64,000 nt of DNA from Icerya purchasi (lineage: Eukaryota > Arthropoda > Insecta > Hemiptera > Monophlebidae). Of this stretch, positions 22,110 through 32,884 are shown in pieces. The stretch spans positions 554,302,826 to 554,366,825 of the forward strand of contig CM077115.1 in NCBI GenBank assembly GCA_039619475.1. Reading direction: 5' to 3'. The translations under genes and the position numbers were made by a program. The number at the start of each line of letters is the position of its first letter. The stretch's first letter is position 1. The notes beneath the pieces were generated by a model that worked only from the letters and a program-made list of their open reading frames with translations, did not search any database and was not told where the DNA came from.

Positions 22110-24927
22110 TACATATATACATATATATATATATATTATATAAAATATCTTAACTGAAATGAAGTTACGAGAGGTAATACTTTGAGGAATTACGCAAAAA
22201 TAAATAAACAACACTTCAGGCTGGAAGTCAGCCCGAGTGGTTCAAAAGTCTACCACAAAAAAATCTATTTTTCTTAACACCGAAAAACAAGCAAATAAAA
22301 ACGTATTTTCAAAAAAAAACGTCTAACAACTTTCTAGTTTCCTCGATATCTCCGTGGTCGCATCAGCGATTCAGATAACCCATTATAAAATTTTTTCCTT
22401 ACACTTAAAAAAAAAAAAAAAATCATCGTTATTTGAGTTCCTAAACCACAGATGCGCACTTGAAGCGTTCTAAGATGTTTACGTGAAGGATAAAATTTAC
22501 CAATGCCGGTCACAAATATTGTTTTTATGTTGATGTCTCTTTTTTAATCTGGCTGCTTGACGCAAGTCGTGATAATTTTGATAGATTCGCTTCGCAGCCG
22601 AACAAAATATGTGCGTCTAACAATAACCCCATCTTCGAGAAAAGTCGTAATCATTTAATTTTTATTTCTCTGTTTCTCCGTCGAAAATTTAACTATAAAC
22701 AATAAACACGACAAACGTATTTTTCTTCTTCTAATCTTCAGTAATCCATTACCCCCGCATATATTACTAAGCAAATTAAATCCGTGACTAATGACTAAAA
22801 AACAAAGCTATACCAAAAAACATATATGTGTGTGTGTTTGTAGCTAACAAACGTTTAGTACTAGAGAGACCTTTTCAGCAAAAATAATTTGGGCTATCGT
22901 ATTTTTCTTTTTTTTCGTTCTCGCTCTAATCATTTGGCCACTAGCAAACATACTTATAATATAACCAACGCAAAATCATTTTGCTTCCTCTCTTCTCTAC
23001 TCTCTATTTATTTGTATCTTTTAACATGTCAACCAATTTTGGACCAAATCTTGCATATTGTTAAGAACAGAGAAAAGCCAACATTATTGTGTCAAAATTA
23101 CAAAAAAACACGTCGTGTATAGCGAACGTATGTTCTGTTTTGTATTGTAGAGCTCTGACTTGATTGCGTTATATTTTTGTGTTATTCTAATAAGAATAGT
23201 AGCCCCGAGATTAGAGGGGGGGAAGGTAATTCCAGCATAATACAACAAAGAATCAAAAAGGAGGAAGGCAACATAATTATCGAGAATTTTCGAAAAGTTT
23301 TAACAATCGAAATAACCTGTCCGAATATTGATGCTGTGGTCATCCGCGGGAGCGATGGCGTTAATTCCATACTACAGATGTTTAGAATTGAATGGATTTT
23401 TTTGTTCCCCATTAGGAAAGATTTCAACAAAGCAGTGTACTAAATATTTCAGAAATATACATATGGGCGACGCGCTTCTCGTGAATTCACGCAACCGACC
23501 AATTTCCAAATCGCATTATCTTTTATTTCCGTTTTAATAACATTCTTCACGACGGCGAATCAACAACGTCATTCTAATACATATTGCGTTCCCGAGCAGC
23601 CAAACCTCGCTGCAGACGGGGAGCAACAATTTTTCAGATTGTTTGGTAAACAAGTTTTCGTCTTATTCCGAGTCGATGTTTATAACATAATGCTCCTGCT
23701 GTTTCGGCTGGTTTTACTCACTGACTGCGGAAGTTTACGTCTTTATTAAGCTAGCGTGTAAAAAAGGTATGCGCATTGTTACGAAATTGCAGCTAACACG
23801 AATTATACATGATCCTGCTATCGAAAGCGAGGAACGTTCAAAAATGCGTGACTTGTAAACATGTTAAAAACATGGCACTCACTAAGGTGAGAATCTCTAG
23901 AAGAGTTTTGTAAAAATATCCGTAGATCCCATCCTTTCGTTGTTGCCTTTTATGGAACATTTTCACAATACGGTCAAGTTTATTAAGATAAAATGAACGG
24001 TGGGAGCGTGTCGAATGAACGATATTTTACCGTAAATTTGGCGATACGTTAATATCAATATTTTTTGATGAACGCAACTGAATGCGCAAATGTTCCTTGG
24101 CTATCCAAAAAGGCATATGGTTGAATTAACATGCGTGCCTACAAACTACATTTATCGATCGTTCTCGTGTTCATTAAATAGTTAAAAATCACAATTGAAA
24201 GAACGAATCAAAATCAAAACGTCCGTTTCGAGTATACATAGGTACACACTAGAACGAAATGCGTAATCAGGTGATCGGGCGTGCGAGATAGTTGCGCGCG
24301 TCTAGATTAAATCGGAAACTCACGGTAATCGGCAGAGGCAGCTCCTATCTGCATCTGATTCCGTAGTAAACGGAAATGATGATAATAATAATAAGCGGCA
24401 TTAATAATAGCAATAAAAGTATTCTAATAATAGCCAGACGCGAACGGGTCGCGGCTACAATTCCTTTCTTAGCTCATGAACCTTTGACATCAGGCAGCAT
24501 TTCCTGCCTGTTCCGAAACTATACGAAGTCATTAAAAGCACACTCACTTCCGCTCGGCGATATTATCAAATTTTTAATTATTCATTATCAGGATACTTTA
24601 AAAGGCATTTTATTCAAACAATAAGCGTCACGCGCATGCGCACTCGTGTCGGAACAAATCTGCGTGGTCGACAGCGTCGCTCTTTTCTTCGTGCCACCAT
24701 TATTATTCTGTTCGTTAATTTGAAAAATTAAAAACACTTCCCTCCTAATTAATTTCCGAGGGTGTATCACCGCCCTCTACTTCCATATTTTACAAGGTCG
24801 CTTTTATAGCTCGATAATACTTGTCGAAAAACACCGATCTTACGTAAATACGCCAAGAACTTCTTAATGTTAAAATGCAAGACTATCTTTTTACATTTAA
24901 TACGTTTCTGTATATATAACATATACA

Positions 24928-24967
<40 letters not shown>

Positions 24968-26340
24968 AACGGTTCCCGTTATTCTTTTTTTAAGCCCTCA
25001 AGGATACCACCATGCTCTTTCGTTTTATACCGTGAACGTTTTAAATTATTATTTATTATTATTTTCATTGTTTCGATTTGTTTATTAAATTTACGATTAT
25101 TAGTAGTATTATGACAAAGTACGTTTTTGTATTTTTTTAAACTTCTTATCACAACGTCACTTACACGAATTTTTCTTGATCGGCCAGACGTTGAAAACAC
25201 AAGATTAGCAATACGAACAAACAAACAAATTGGAACCATTTGAATAACAATTTAAAAATTTCACTTTTCGAAAGTTGGAACACGAATTTCTCTTCGCGCT
25301 GCGATAGAGTTTCAAAATAAAACTTCACTCAAAAAGGGATAAATCAGAAAAAGAATTTACAAAAACCCCAAAATACGTATTTTAACTTTCGTCAAGGCGA
25401 ATAAATTCCTACCGTATATATATAAACAGGAGGAACAAAGCTACCGCTTCCTTGTATTCTTACAGACAAGTTAGTTAAAGACAACATGCGGAAGCAATAA
25501 GGCTAGAAAAAAAATATATCCATATTTTCTATATATTTTTATGTATACACCTGGCATGTTTGAATAATGCATCAATTCAAATTCGTCAAATCATCTGGTA
25601 CATTTCGAAATACAAAAACGGATAACAACGACACATCGGAAGTTTTTCTGCGTCAATATAACTGGTTAACTGTACACGGATATTGATATTTATATTTATA
25701 TATATATATATATATTGATGACTATGTCATTCTTATGTCTTATGCTGGAGATAATAAGAAAATCCTGTAACATGTAACATGTTTTGCTTCAAGCTTGTAA
25801 TATATTTAATTTTGCAACAAATGGTATATTAAGTTGAAATCAACGCTTCTATAAGATTACAAAAGACTAGTGTAATCACCTCATAGTGAGGTTTGACGAG
25901 TTGATTTTATATATACACTAATGACTGTGTCATTCTCAATGCGCTGGGCAATGTGAGAGATTGTGTAACATTTTGTGTATCGGAGTTCCCGAGTTGCTTT
26001 CTAAGGTGAAAAATGTGGTCTCCTACTAACTGTCGGTAAAAAAGTTGATCGGGAATTCGTCCTCGCAACCAAAGATTTTTTTGTTCCATGAAAAACAATC
26101 GGTCACACAATAAATTTTTGCTTTACATTTTAGCTTGAAGACTAGCGGCAACTTACTCAAGGATAAAAAAAAATCCTCTATCTTTTTTTTTTTTTTATCA
26201 CATTCTTAGGAAGAAGCAATTACGAGGAACACTTTTTTTCGGGTTTTCATAGCACTATTTACTTGCAAAAGAATTATTGTGTGTTTAAAAATCGTTCAAG
26301 TAAATTTCAATTAATTTCCAATTTTAATACATATACATAT
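22110..26340. other. non-coding stretch, no gene seen
   Basis: No supported gene. TA microsatellites occur at about 24936-24962 and 25697-25716. The frame at 24376-24624 begins in ATA/AAT repeats, and the frames at 23177-23443 on both strands show no recognisable domain. Confidence 0.5.
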
Positions 26341-26343
26341 ATA

Positions 26344-26352
<9 letters not shown>

Positions 26353-26382
<30 letters not shown>

Positions 26383-26600
26383 TCGACCCTTCGGGACTCG
26401 GAAGGGGGCAAGCTCCCTTCATCCCCAGGTCTAGTTCCTCTATAATTCTTATCGAAGAGTAAATTTTTTCATTGCCTACGCCGTTCGACAAAATTTTTTC
26501 GTTATATAAAATTGTGACATTTTTTGGGACAAATTTCGTAACACGACACTTTTCCTGATGACCCCTGGCGCAAAAATGGCGTAGCCTTTAATATATATAT
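26353..26600 (+). mobile_element. (TA)n-flanked hairpin repeat, diverged copy C
   Basis: A (TA)n tract (26353-26377) leads into 'aaactcgacccttcgggact', then the palindrome GAAGGGGGCAAGCTCCCTTC at 26401-26420, then 'gttatataaaattgtgacat' units. It has the same plan as copies A and B but with a different hairpin sequence, and it ends at another (TA)n tract that borders copy D. Confidence 0.6.
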
Positions 26601-26608
26601 ATATATAT

Positions 26609-26912
26609 GTAAACTCAACTATCTTGGCCTCTCAAGGGGCTACGCTCCTTGATCCCTTTTGCTTACATTTCTATCTCTTTCTCTTCTATACTTTTTATTA
26701 AATGATCAAAATTTACGTCATTCTTACCGATATCGACACAAAAAAAAAATTAACATAATCACAAAAATCCTATACTTATTTCCTTTAAATTAAAATCTAA
26801 TGGGTGCATGATTAAGACACGACGTTTTCATTTAACTTTCCTTACATAAAATTGGGACATTTTTTCGTTACAGAATCGAATGGGGGCCGGCCTAAGCATT
26901 ACGTTGTAATTA
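26609..26912 (+). mobile_element. (TA)n-flanked hairpin repeat, copy D
   Basis: After (AT)n at about 26591-26608 come 'gtaaactcaactatcttggc' and 'ctcaaggggctacgctcctt', matching the hairpin end of copy A. Then follow 'cttctatactttttattaaa', 'ttacataaaattgggacatt' and the terminal motif 'cctaagcattacgttgtaat' at 26891-26910. The hairpin stems have mismatches, so it is older than copies A and B. (AT)n also follows it at about 26917-26933. Confidence 0.72.
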
Positions 26913-26939
26913 ATAAATATATATATATATATGTATGGA

Positions 26940-28375
26940 AACGAATCCTAGCTATTTAATTTCTGTTCGTAAGCGTTAGTTATGCGAGTTTTCAAACTAA
27001 AACCAAGATGTAATTTTCGATGCTTTTGAATTAAGAAATTTAATACTTCTTCCAGCGCCATGCTTGGGGACGCGGGTTTTCGTTCGGTGTTTGGTCAGAA
27101 AAAAAATTGTTTAGGGCAATTTTGCCGGTTTATACATTCGCCGCGTATCGGAAGTAGTACATTGCGTAAAGAAATATCATTTTTTATCTCAGAATATTTC
27201 AAAATATTACACGCGTATGAAGAGGAAAAATAAACAAAACTGACCATAAAGTGATAGCGAATTTAAACGGCGGGCGTACCCGAAATCGGTGTAACTAAAA
27301 GAAAGAAAAAAAAGCAATATAACAATGTGTGCTGGCAATGATAACGTATTTTCACGGCTGATTTATCGTATGAAATTGCGATAACTCGATTGGAGACGCT
27401 ACCGCGAGCCGAGTTAAAATTATTAATTAATGATTAAATGCCGGATTTTGCAGGAGGTTCCGCTTGCTGCTCAATATTACCTACGATATAAGCGACCGTA
27501 AAGTCGGCGCGTGTCTACGGGTAAAAGCTCGGCACTTACATCTGTAGCTAGGCACAACCGGCTCGAATCGAACCAATCATCCGATCGAAGCGCGGGAATT
27601 TCCGGTTCGGAAGCGGCTCAGCCGGCAGTAGCTGTAGGACGATAGCCGAGAAGAAAACGATATTTGCCGAACATTGAAATCGGATATCGTCGATAGAGAG
27701 CACCAAATAATATAGCAGACACGATGTGTATATTCATATTTCGTGCCAATCCGTAAAAATTGCGAAATATTATTTGGTTAACATCGAGCACGGAGGAGTA
27801 ATTCGCTATTAACGGTCAAAAGCCGTGTTACCGAGAAAATAACGTATACAATTCGGGCGCATCTCTAAACAGACACTGGAAACATAATGAAGTTTAACAC
27901 AGGTACAGTTCGATCCTTCGCTAGATTTGACTGATTTTAAAATAGACTATAATCCACATTTAACGAGAACAGGTACTTACACGATCGGTAAAAGTACTAG
28001 GCAAGCGTAAACTAAAAATTACTACTCTTCCCGATTAACATCGATTTGACGCAAACATCGATAGAGTGCAATTTCAGTAATCGATTTAAGGGGGGAATCG
28101 TTAGCGGCTAAAAACTAGAATTCCCACTTGCGAAATGTCTTCATTCGATTTGTCCGAGAATACTTAAATGGTGAATGTCACTCCAACCAGCGCTGAAGAT
28201 GGGAATGTGCTTGTTGTTTTTCAGACTAACGTAAAATGCGACTTGGCACATTAAGAGGACGAAAAATTTTTTGCGAACTCACTTTCAACGCATTTTTCAA
28301 TATCCATATATCATCGTTCGGCAAACGACAGCGCGATTAAATTCGACACGGGGGGGAATTCGAACAAATTATAAG
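26940..28375. other. non-coding stretch, no gene seen
   Basis: It is somewhat less AT-rich around 27400-27660 and 28560-28700 than elsewhere, which could mark conserved non-coding DNA, but I found no coding frame, RNA gene or repeat to name. Confidence 0.4.
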
Positions 28376-28378
28376 ATT

Positions 28379-28489
28379 ATTTTAAGATGGAATCACATTA
28401 CTAAAAGTCAAATTAAAATGTGAATATTTTTTCTGCTTTGAAATATTCGCATGCTAATTTGACTTCTAGTAACGATTCTATCGTAAAAT
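28379..28489. repeat. imperfect hairpin, about 50-bp arms and 11-nt loop
   Basis: The left arm 28379-28429 pairs with the right arm 28441-28489 with a handful of mismatches and a 2-nt bulge; both arms contain 'agtcaaatta' or its complement. The loop is 28430-28440. The size fits either a microRNA-like precursor or a small MITE remnant; the sequence alone does not decide. Confidence 0.6.
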
Positions 28490-28499
28490 GTTCGTTTAA

Positions 28500-29860
28500 T
28501 TCAAACACATTAGCGAAATTGAAAATTTTCCCTCGACTTTAGATACCTGCTGTTTATTATAACGCCGGCAACGTGTAATGTCGCCGACGTCAAAACGTAC
28601 CTGCAGGGAAACATGTCGCCGCGGCAAAACGCGGTAGTCCCGATCGTATACTACATGTCAAGTGGTAGCTTGTGGCAGCAACAATCTGAGACCCGAAACT
28701 TGTTGCCCGACGAATTGGCGTTAAATTCTACATTTTGTGATATGTTGGCGCGAGAATAAGATTGTAAACGAAATCGAAGAAGTGCTTAATGAAAATTACA
28801 TTACCGTAATGCGATAATTAGAAAACCGTTCTCCTATTCGAGTTGTTGAATGCGCCCCTTTTTAGAACAATGCGCACTCTATACTAGATCAACAGCAGCA
28901 GTAGCAGAATCACAATAGTCTAAAATGTTTCCAACGATATTACAGAAACTTGTGTGGTTTTTGGAATAAATCACAATACTTGTGAAAATGTTAAAAATAA
29001 TACCATAAATGTGAAAAGTAATATTTTTATAAATCGATAGTTACGTATGAAAACAATTATAATAATATGTATATGTATAGCGACTGTAATTAAAGAGAAA
29101 TATTTTAGGAAAATTACTCTTTTTTTTTTTTTTTTCAAACGATACTTTAATAAATATGGATAGAACTACTAATTTTAGCTTGTTGTAGCGCGATTTCTTT
29201 CAGGGAAGGAAATGTAATGTTGCCTGATCGTATTATCATAAAATTTCGGAAATATTTCGAAACGAAACGCCTCCATTTATTGGGAACATTTTAAATGCTT
29301 CTAACAGAATCTCTCGATTAGTACAAATATGTATATCGCCGTGATGAACGATCGATATATTTCACAGTGACAACTTATATCGAACAGTTTAAGTCTTGAA
29401 TTGTAGTAAAAATGTTTGCCGTTTTCAAGCTTACGGGGTTACATCGAAACAGATTAATTATAACCAGTGATGCGGGATATTTTAGTCGATTCTCTCGATA
29501 GATTTTATTCGAATAAACACTACCGTATTTTTCTCTCGATGGTCAGATTGAGGTGTCGTAATCGTCGATGCATAACTGTCATTCTCGTAATATTTCCCGC
29601 GGGTATAACTGAAGAAAAACTCACAATTATTGAACTTGAATCGCGTCCGCGGCACTATTCTTTTGTTTGATTACGATTCTATCAGTTTTTAAAAATATCT
29701 CGCAATCACCCATTACTAATATTAACCGCATTCAATCCGCACGCTCTACTATCAAAACCGAATCACCTGAATCATCCGAAACTAGCTGGCACCTAACATT
29801 GTTAAGGGGGCACTTCATTTCGGCGTAGTCAGAGCCGGTACTTTTTAAGCTTCTCTATAC
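28500..29860. other. non-coding stretch, no gene seen
   Basis: No coding frame is supported; the 67-codon frame at 29467-29670 lacks any recognisable feature. A poly-T run lies at about 29120-29135. Confidence 0.45.
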
Positions 29861-29871
29861 AGCTATAGACA

Positions 29872-30139
29872 GCGTGGTAGCCTAGTGGTTAAGGTGCTTG
29901 GATGAAAAATCAGAGGTCACGGGTTCGGGACTCGTCTCGTTCCCGGATCTAAGTCGCTCCCAGGTATATATCCAATCTGAAATTGAATTGGTTATACCGG
30001 AGAAATCTGGGTAAGTAGAGGCGAATGCTAAGTAGAAAGGAGCTGGCCCCAGTATTCTCCTTAGATCCATTAGACCTAATATAATACGAAAAGCTTAACT
30101 TCACAATCCATAATACCTTAGTAAGGCTATGTCATTTTA
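29872..30139 (+). mobile_element. SINE family A, copy with tRNA-like head
   Basis: It opens with a tRNA-related head carrying an A-box-like 'tagcctagtggttaaggtgc' at 29878-29897 and a B-box-like 'gggttcgggactc' at 29921-29933, the internal RNA polymerase III promoter. The body reads 'cccggatctaagtcgctccc', 'ctgaaattgaattggttata', 'agagaaatctgggtaagtag' and 'cttaacttcacaatccataa'. Three other copies lie in the window (16352, 18901 on the minus strand, 30313). It is not a functional tRNA gene: the acceptor stem is not closed and the homology continues well beyond the head. Confidence 0.85.
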
Positions 30140-30312
30140 CTTTGTATAGCAATAGAAAAAATAGTCTAAGACGACGAACTACATTGTCGGTTTAAACGAA
30201 TTAGAATATATTACGCGTGCTTGACAGGCTGCGTACGATTCCCCCCGGTACAACAGCTTATAGACCAGCTGCTCAGTCGAGAAAACCGGTTTTTAGATTA
30301 TTATACGTTTAT

Positions 30313-30580
30313 ACGGTAGCCTAGTGATTAAGGTGCTTGGCTACCAAGTCAGAGGTGTCATAGGTTATCGAGACTTGTCTCGTCCCGGATCCGAATCGCT
30401 CTCAAGCCTACCCAGCCTGAAATAATCGGGTACCAGAGAAATCTGGGGAAGTAAAGGCGGATCCCAAGCAGAAAGGAACTAGCCATATTACTCTCATTAG
30501 TAATGCCGTTGGGCTTAGTACATTGTGAACCTTAACTTCACAATCCCAACGCCCTCTCAAGGGTATGGAACTCACTTTAC
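30313..30580 (+). mobile_element. SINE family A, second full-length copy
   Basis: The head 'gtagcctagtgattaaggtg' at about 30316 and a weaker B box near 30361-30375 are followed by 'cccggatccgaatcgctctc', 'gtaccagagaaatctgggga', 'aaaggcggatcccaagcaga' and 'taacttcacaatcccaacgc'. It lies in direct orientation about 170 bp after the first copy. Confidence 0.85.
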
Positions 30581-30584
30581 TAAG

Positions 30585-31925
30585 GTTAATTTAGCCGGAA
30601 GTACAGCATTTTAATTGGAAACATTGGTGATTTTCCGTAATTTTGTTTTCCGATGTCATTTACAAAAATTAGAAAAATCTTAAAGCGACGGAAGAAATTA
30701 CTTTTTTACTTCCGACGATGACAATCAGTAACGCCCGCGTATTATTCAAACAAACCTGAAAATACAAAATAGCACTGAATAAAGTTGGTAATTTTTAATA
30801 TTTTCTTTTCCTTTTCCTTTTTTTTTTTTTTTAAATATTAATTTCGAGTAATTCTTATACATCGGTTAAACAGAAGAAAATTACGCCTTCTCAGCTCTTA
30901 CAAATTTAACGTACAGAAATATATGTTTATGCGCATATATGTATGTATAAGGAAGAATTAATAAAATTTTACACAATTGCGTCGATGTTTTATAAAATCT
31001 TAATAGAAATCAATTTTATCGCCACCTTTTCTAATGCTGCTGACAATGTTTGCTCATTCGTTTCTACCACTACTTCCGATCTGGCTAGTTATTAATAAAA
31101 ACTTCAAAATAATGCAACTTAAAAAGAGCTTTTGCGCGTTTACCCCAATATGCCTTTAATGGGACATTTTACTACTTCACTTATGGACTCGCATATGGGT
31201 AATAAATTTCATATCCCAAGCTTTACTTTTCTATCAAAAAAAAAAAAAAAAAACGCAAAAAGAGAACACACTTCAAGTGCATTTCTCGAGTCAACTTCTT
31301 TCCAATTAAAAACATCATAGCCTCTTTTCCAAGCGTTCGAAATAACTGTCGGATGACTTGTAACCCCAGATATCAAATACGTTACAAAAACGTTTCTTCC
31401 ATTGTCTCACATAATTATAATTTATTTTTTATCTGTTAATTTTTCATAAATTTAATTAGGAGTATTTATATTTCGCGATCGTGTGTGTAGTCAATAATTC
31501 CATTTTAATTCTATTTAGAAAAGTGTCGGAGAAAAACCTGAGTGATTCGCTACCGATTGTAAGTTTAATTGTAGACTTCTTCGAGGAACATAAATTAGTA
31601 TCACTGTCACGCGTCACCAATTATTTTTTTTTTTTATTCCTAGCTTAAAAACGTGTATCGCATAAAAAGAAACACGATGGATGAGAGGTACACACTTTTC
31701 GTTACGCTGATAAGTATCGGAAGAGACCGGACTCGCTTGGTAGCTCGTGCGATCATTTATTTGAAAAACAATCGGAATTAGTCTCGCGATAAAATCCTTA
31801 ACGAACAAGCTGAATGTAAAATTTTTATGACACTGTGTAATGTTTCCGTTAGCGGCTCTGTGATATAGTGTAGATGCACTATATTATTGCAGAATGTAAA
31901 TATAAATAAAATAAAATAAAATAGA
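30585..31925. other. non-coding stretch, no gene seen
   Basis: Contains T-rich (about 30818-30833) and A-rich (about 31237-31252) tracts and no supported gene. Confidence 0.45.
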
Positions 31926-31930
31926 AATTC

Positions 31931-32600
31931 TGTTGTTGGTCGGGGGCAGCCAATCATTGACCACCGCGAGAAGAAACGCTTACCCGATTCGGTGATTTTC
32001 AACGGTCACGCGGCAAAAGGGAAAGTAAAAATAGAAAAAGATCCGATAAAGATTTTTTAAGTTCAAACAGACGCCGTTGTACCTTGGTTGAAAATAATAA
32101 TTGTCCACCTTTTTTAGTCAAGTCGTATTTATTACACGTTCATCGTGAAGCAGTCGCTATGTCCTCGTGAGCTATTCGATGAAAGCGAACTTACGCGAAA
32201 TAGTCAGATCGCTGAGTAGATTCGTGACCAAAAGTCAAAATTTGCAGTCAAATGACACCGAAATCGTTTACAGCAACTGAATTACCGTCCGGTTGCGCAC
32301 GGCTGGACATCACCAACACCGCGTTCCCGTTGTGATCCGGTACAATCTATATTACTAGTAGTGTATATTTCATTAACCGTTTTTTCCCACGGTAATTTTA
32401 TAAACGTATTACTTGTCGGTAAAGAAAAATTTATATAGGAATTTGGGTAATAGAAAATTTCAAAAATACAATATATAAATTTCCTATTTCAAAATATGCA
32501 ACAGAGTAAGTAAATTTATCATTTTTAAAAAATTCAGTGTTCGATAGGACCTCGTGATTGGCATCCCTGAGGGCATAATCAAAATAATGTAACATTTCAA
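31931..32600 (+). repeat. dispersed repeat with GGCATCCCTGAGGG end, copy 1
   Basis: The left part 'gttgttggtcgggggcagcc' followed by 'aatcattgaccaccgcgaga' matches 49041-49095. The right part 'ggcatccctgagggcataat' at 32560-32579 matches 49696-49715. The two motifs are about 620-650 bp apart in both places and in the same orientation, with weaker similarity between them. It is probably a diverged transposable element of unknown class. It ends about 100 bp before the upstream block of gene 2. Confidence 0.5.
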
Positions 32601-32704
32601 CTGATTGAATGTGTTTCAGTTGTATATACTGTTGTCGCGGTTCGTTCGAAATAATCGATTCATTTTTTCCTCCTTTCCATATTGGCCGTATTTTTAAATT
32701 CACA

Positions 32705-32744
32705 CGCGGTCCCGGAATATTTTCATTACCTTGGAAAATTTATT
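32705..32744 (+). promoter_or_regulatory. upstream block shared by the two paralogous genes (gene 2)
   Basis: CGCGGTCCCGGAATATTTTC followed by ATTACCTTGGAAAATTTATT corresponds base for base, with few changes and small indels, to 13195-13232 before gene 1. It ends about 140 bp before the ATG. Confidence 0.5.
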
Positions 32745-32884
32745 GCGAACCGTCAGAAAAAAATATGTATTTAGAACTGAGGCCACCGATTAAAACATTA
32801 CCATCGTTAATAGCCGGTAGCAAGAGTGGTAAGTAAAAAGAGCAGGAATTTTCGTTTGAACAGAGAACGCGATACGCAGAGAAT

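Noticed and set aside
29872..29945. Functional tRNA gene
   Set aside because: A and B boxes are present, but the acceptor and anticodon stems do not fold properly and the homology with other copies extends about 200 bp past the head, so it is a SINE.
32829..32863. Possible 35-nt intron just upstream of the ATG of gene 2 (GTAAGTA ... TTTGAACAG)
   Set aside because: The donor and acceptor look good, but 35 nt is shorter than introns normally spliced in insects.
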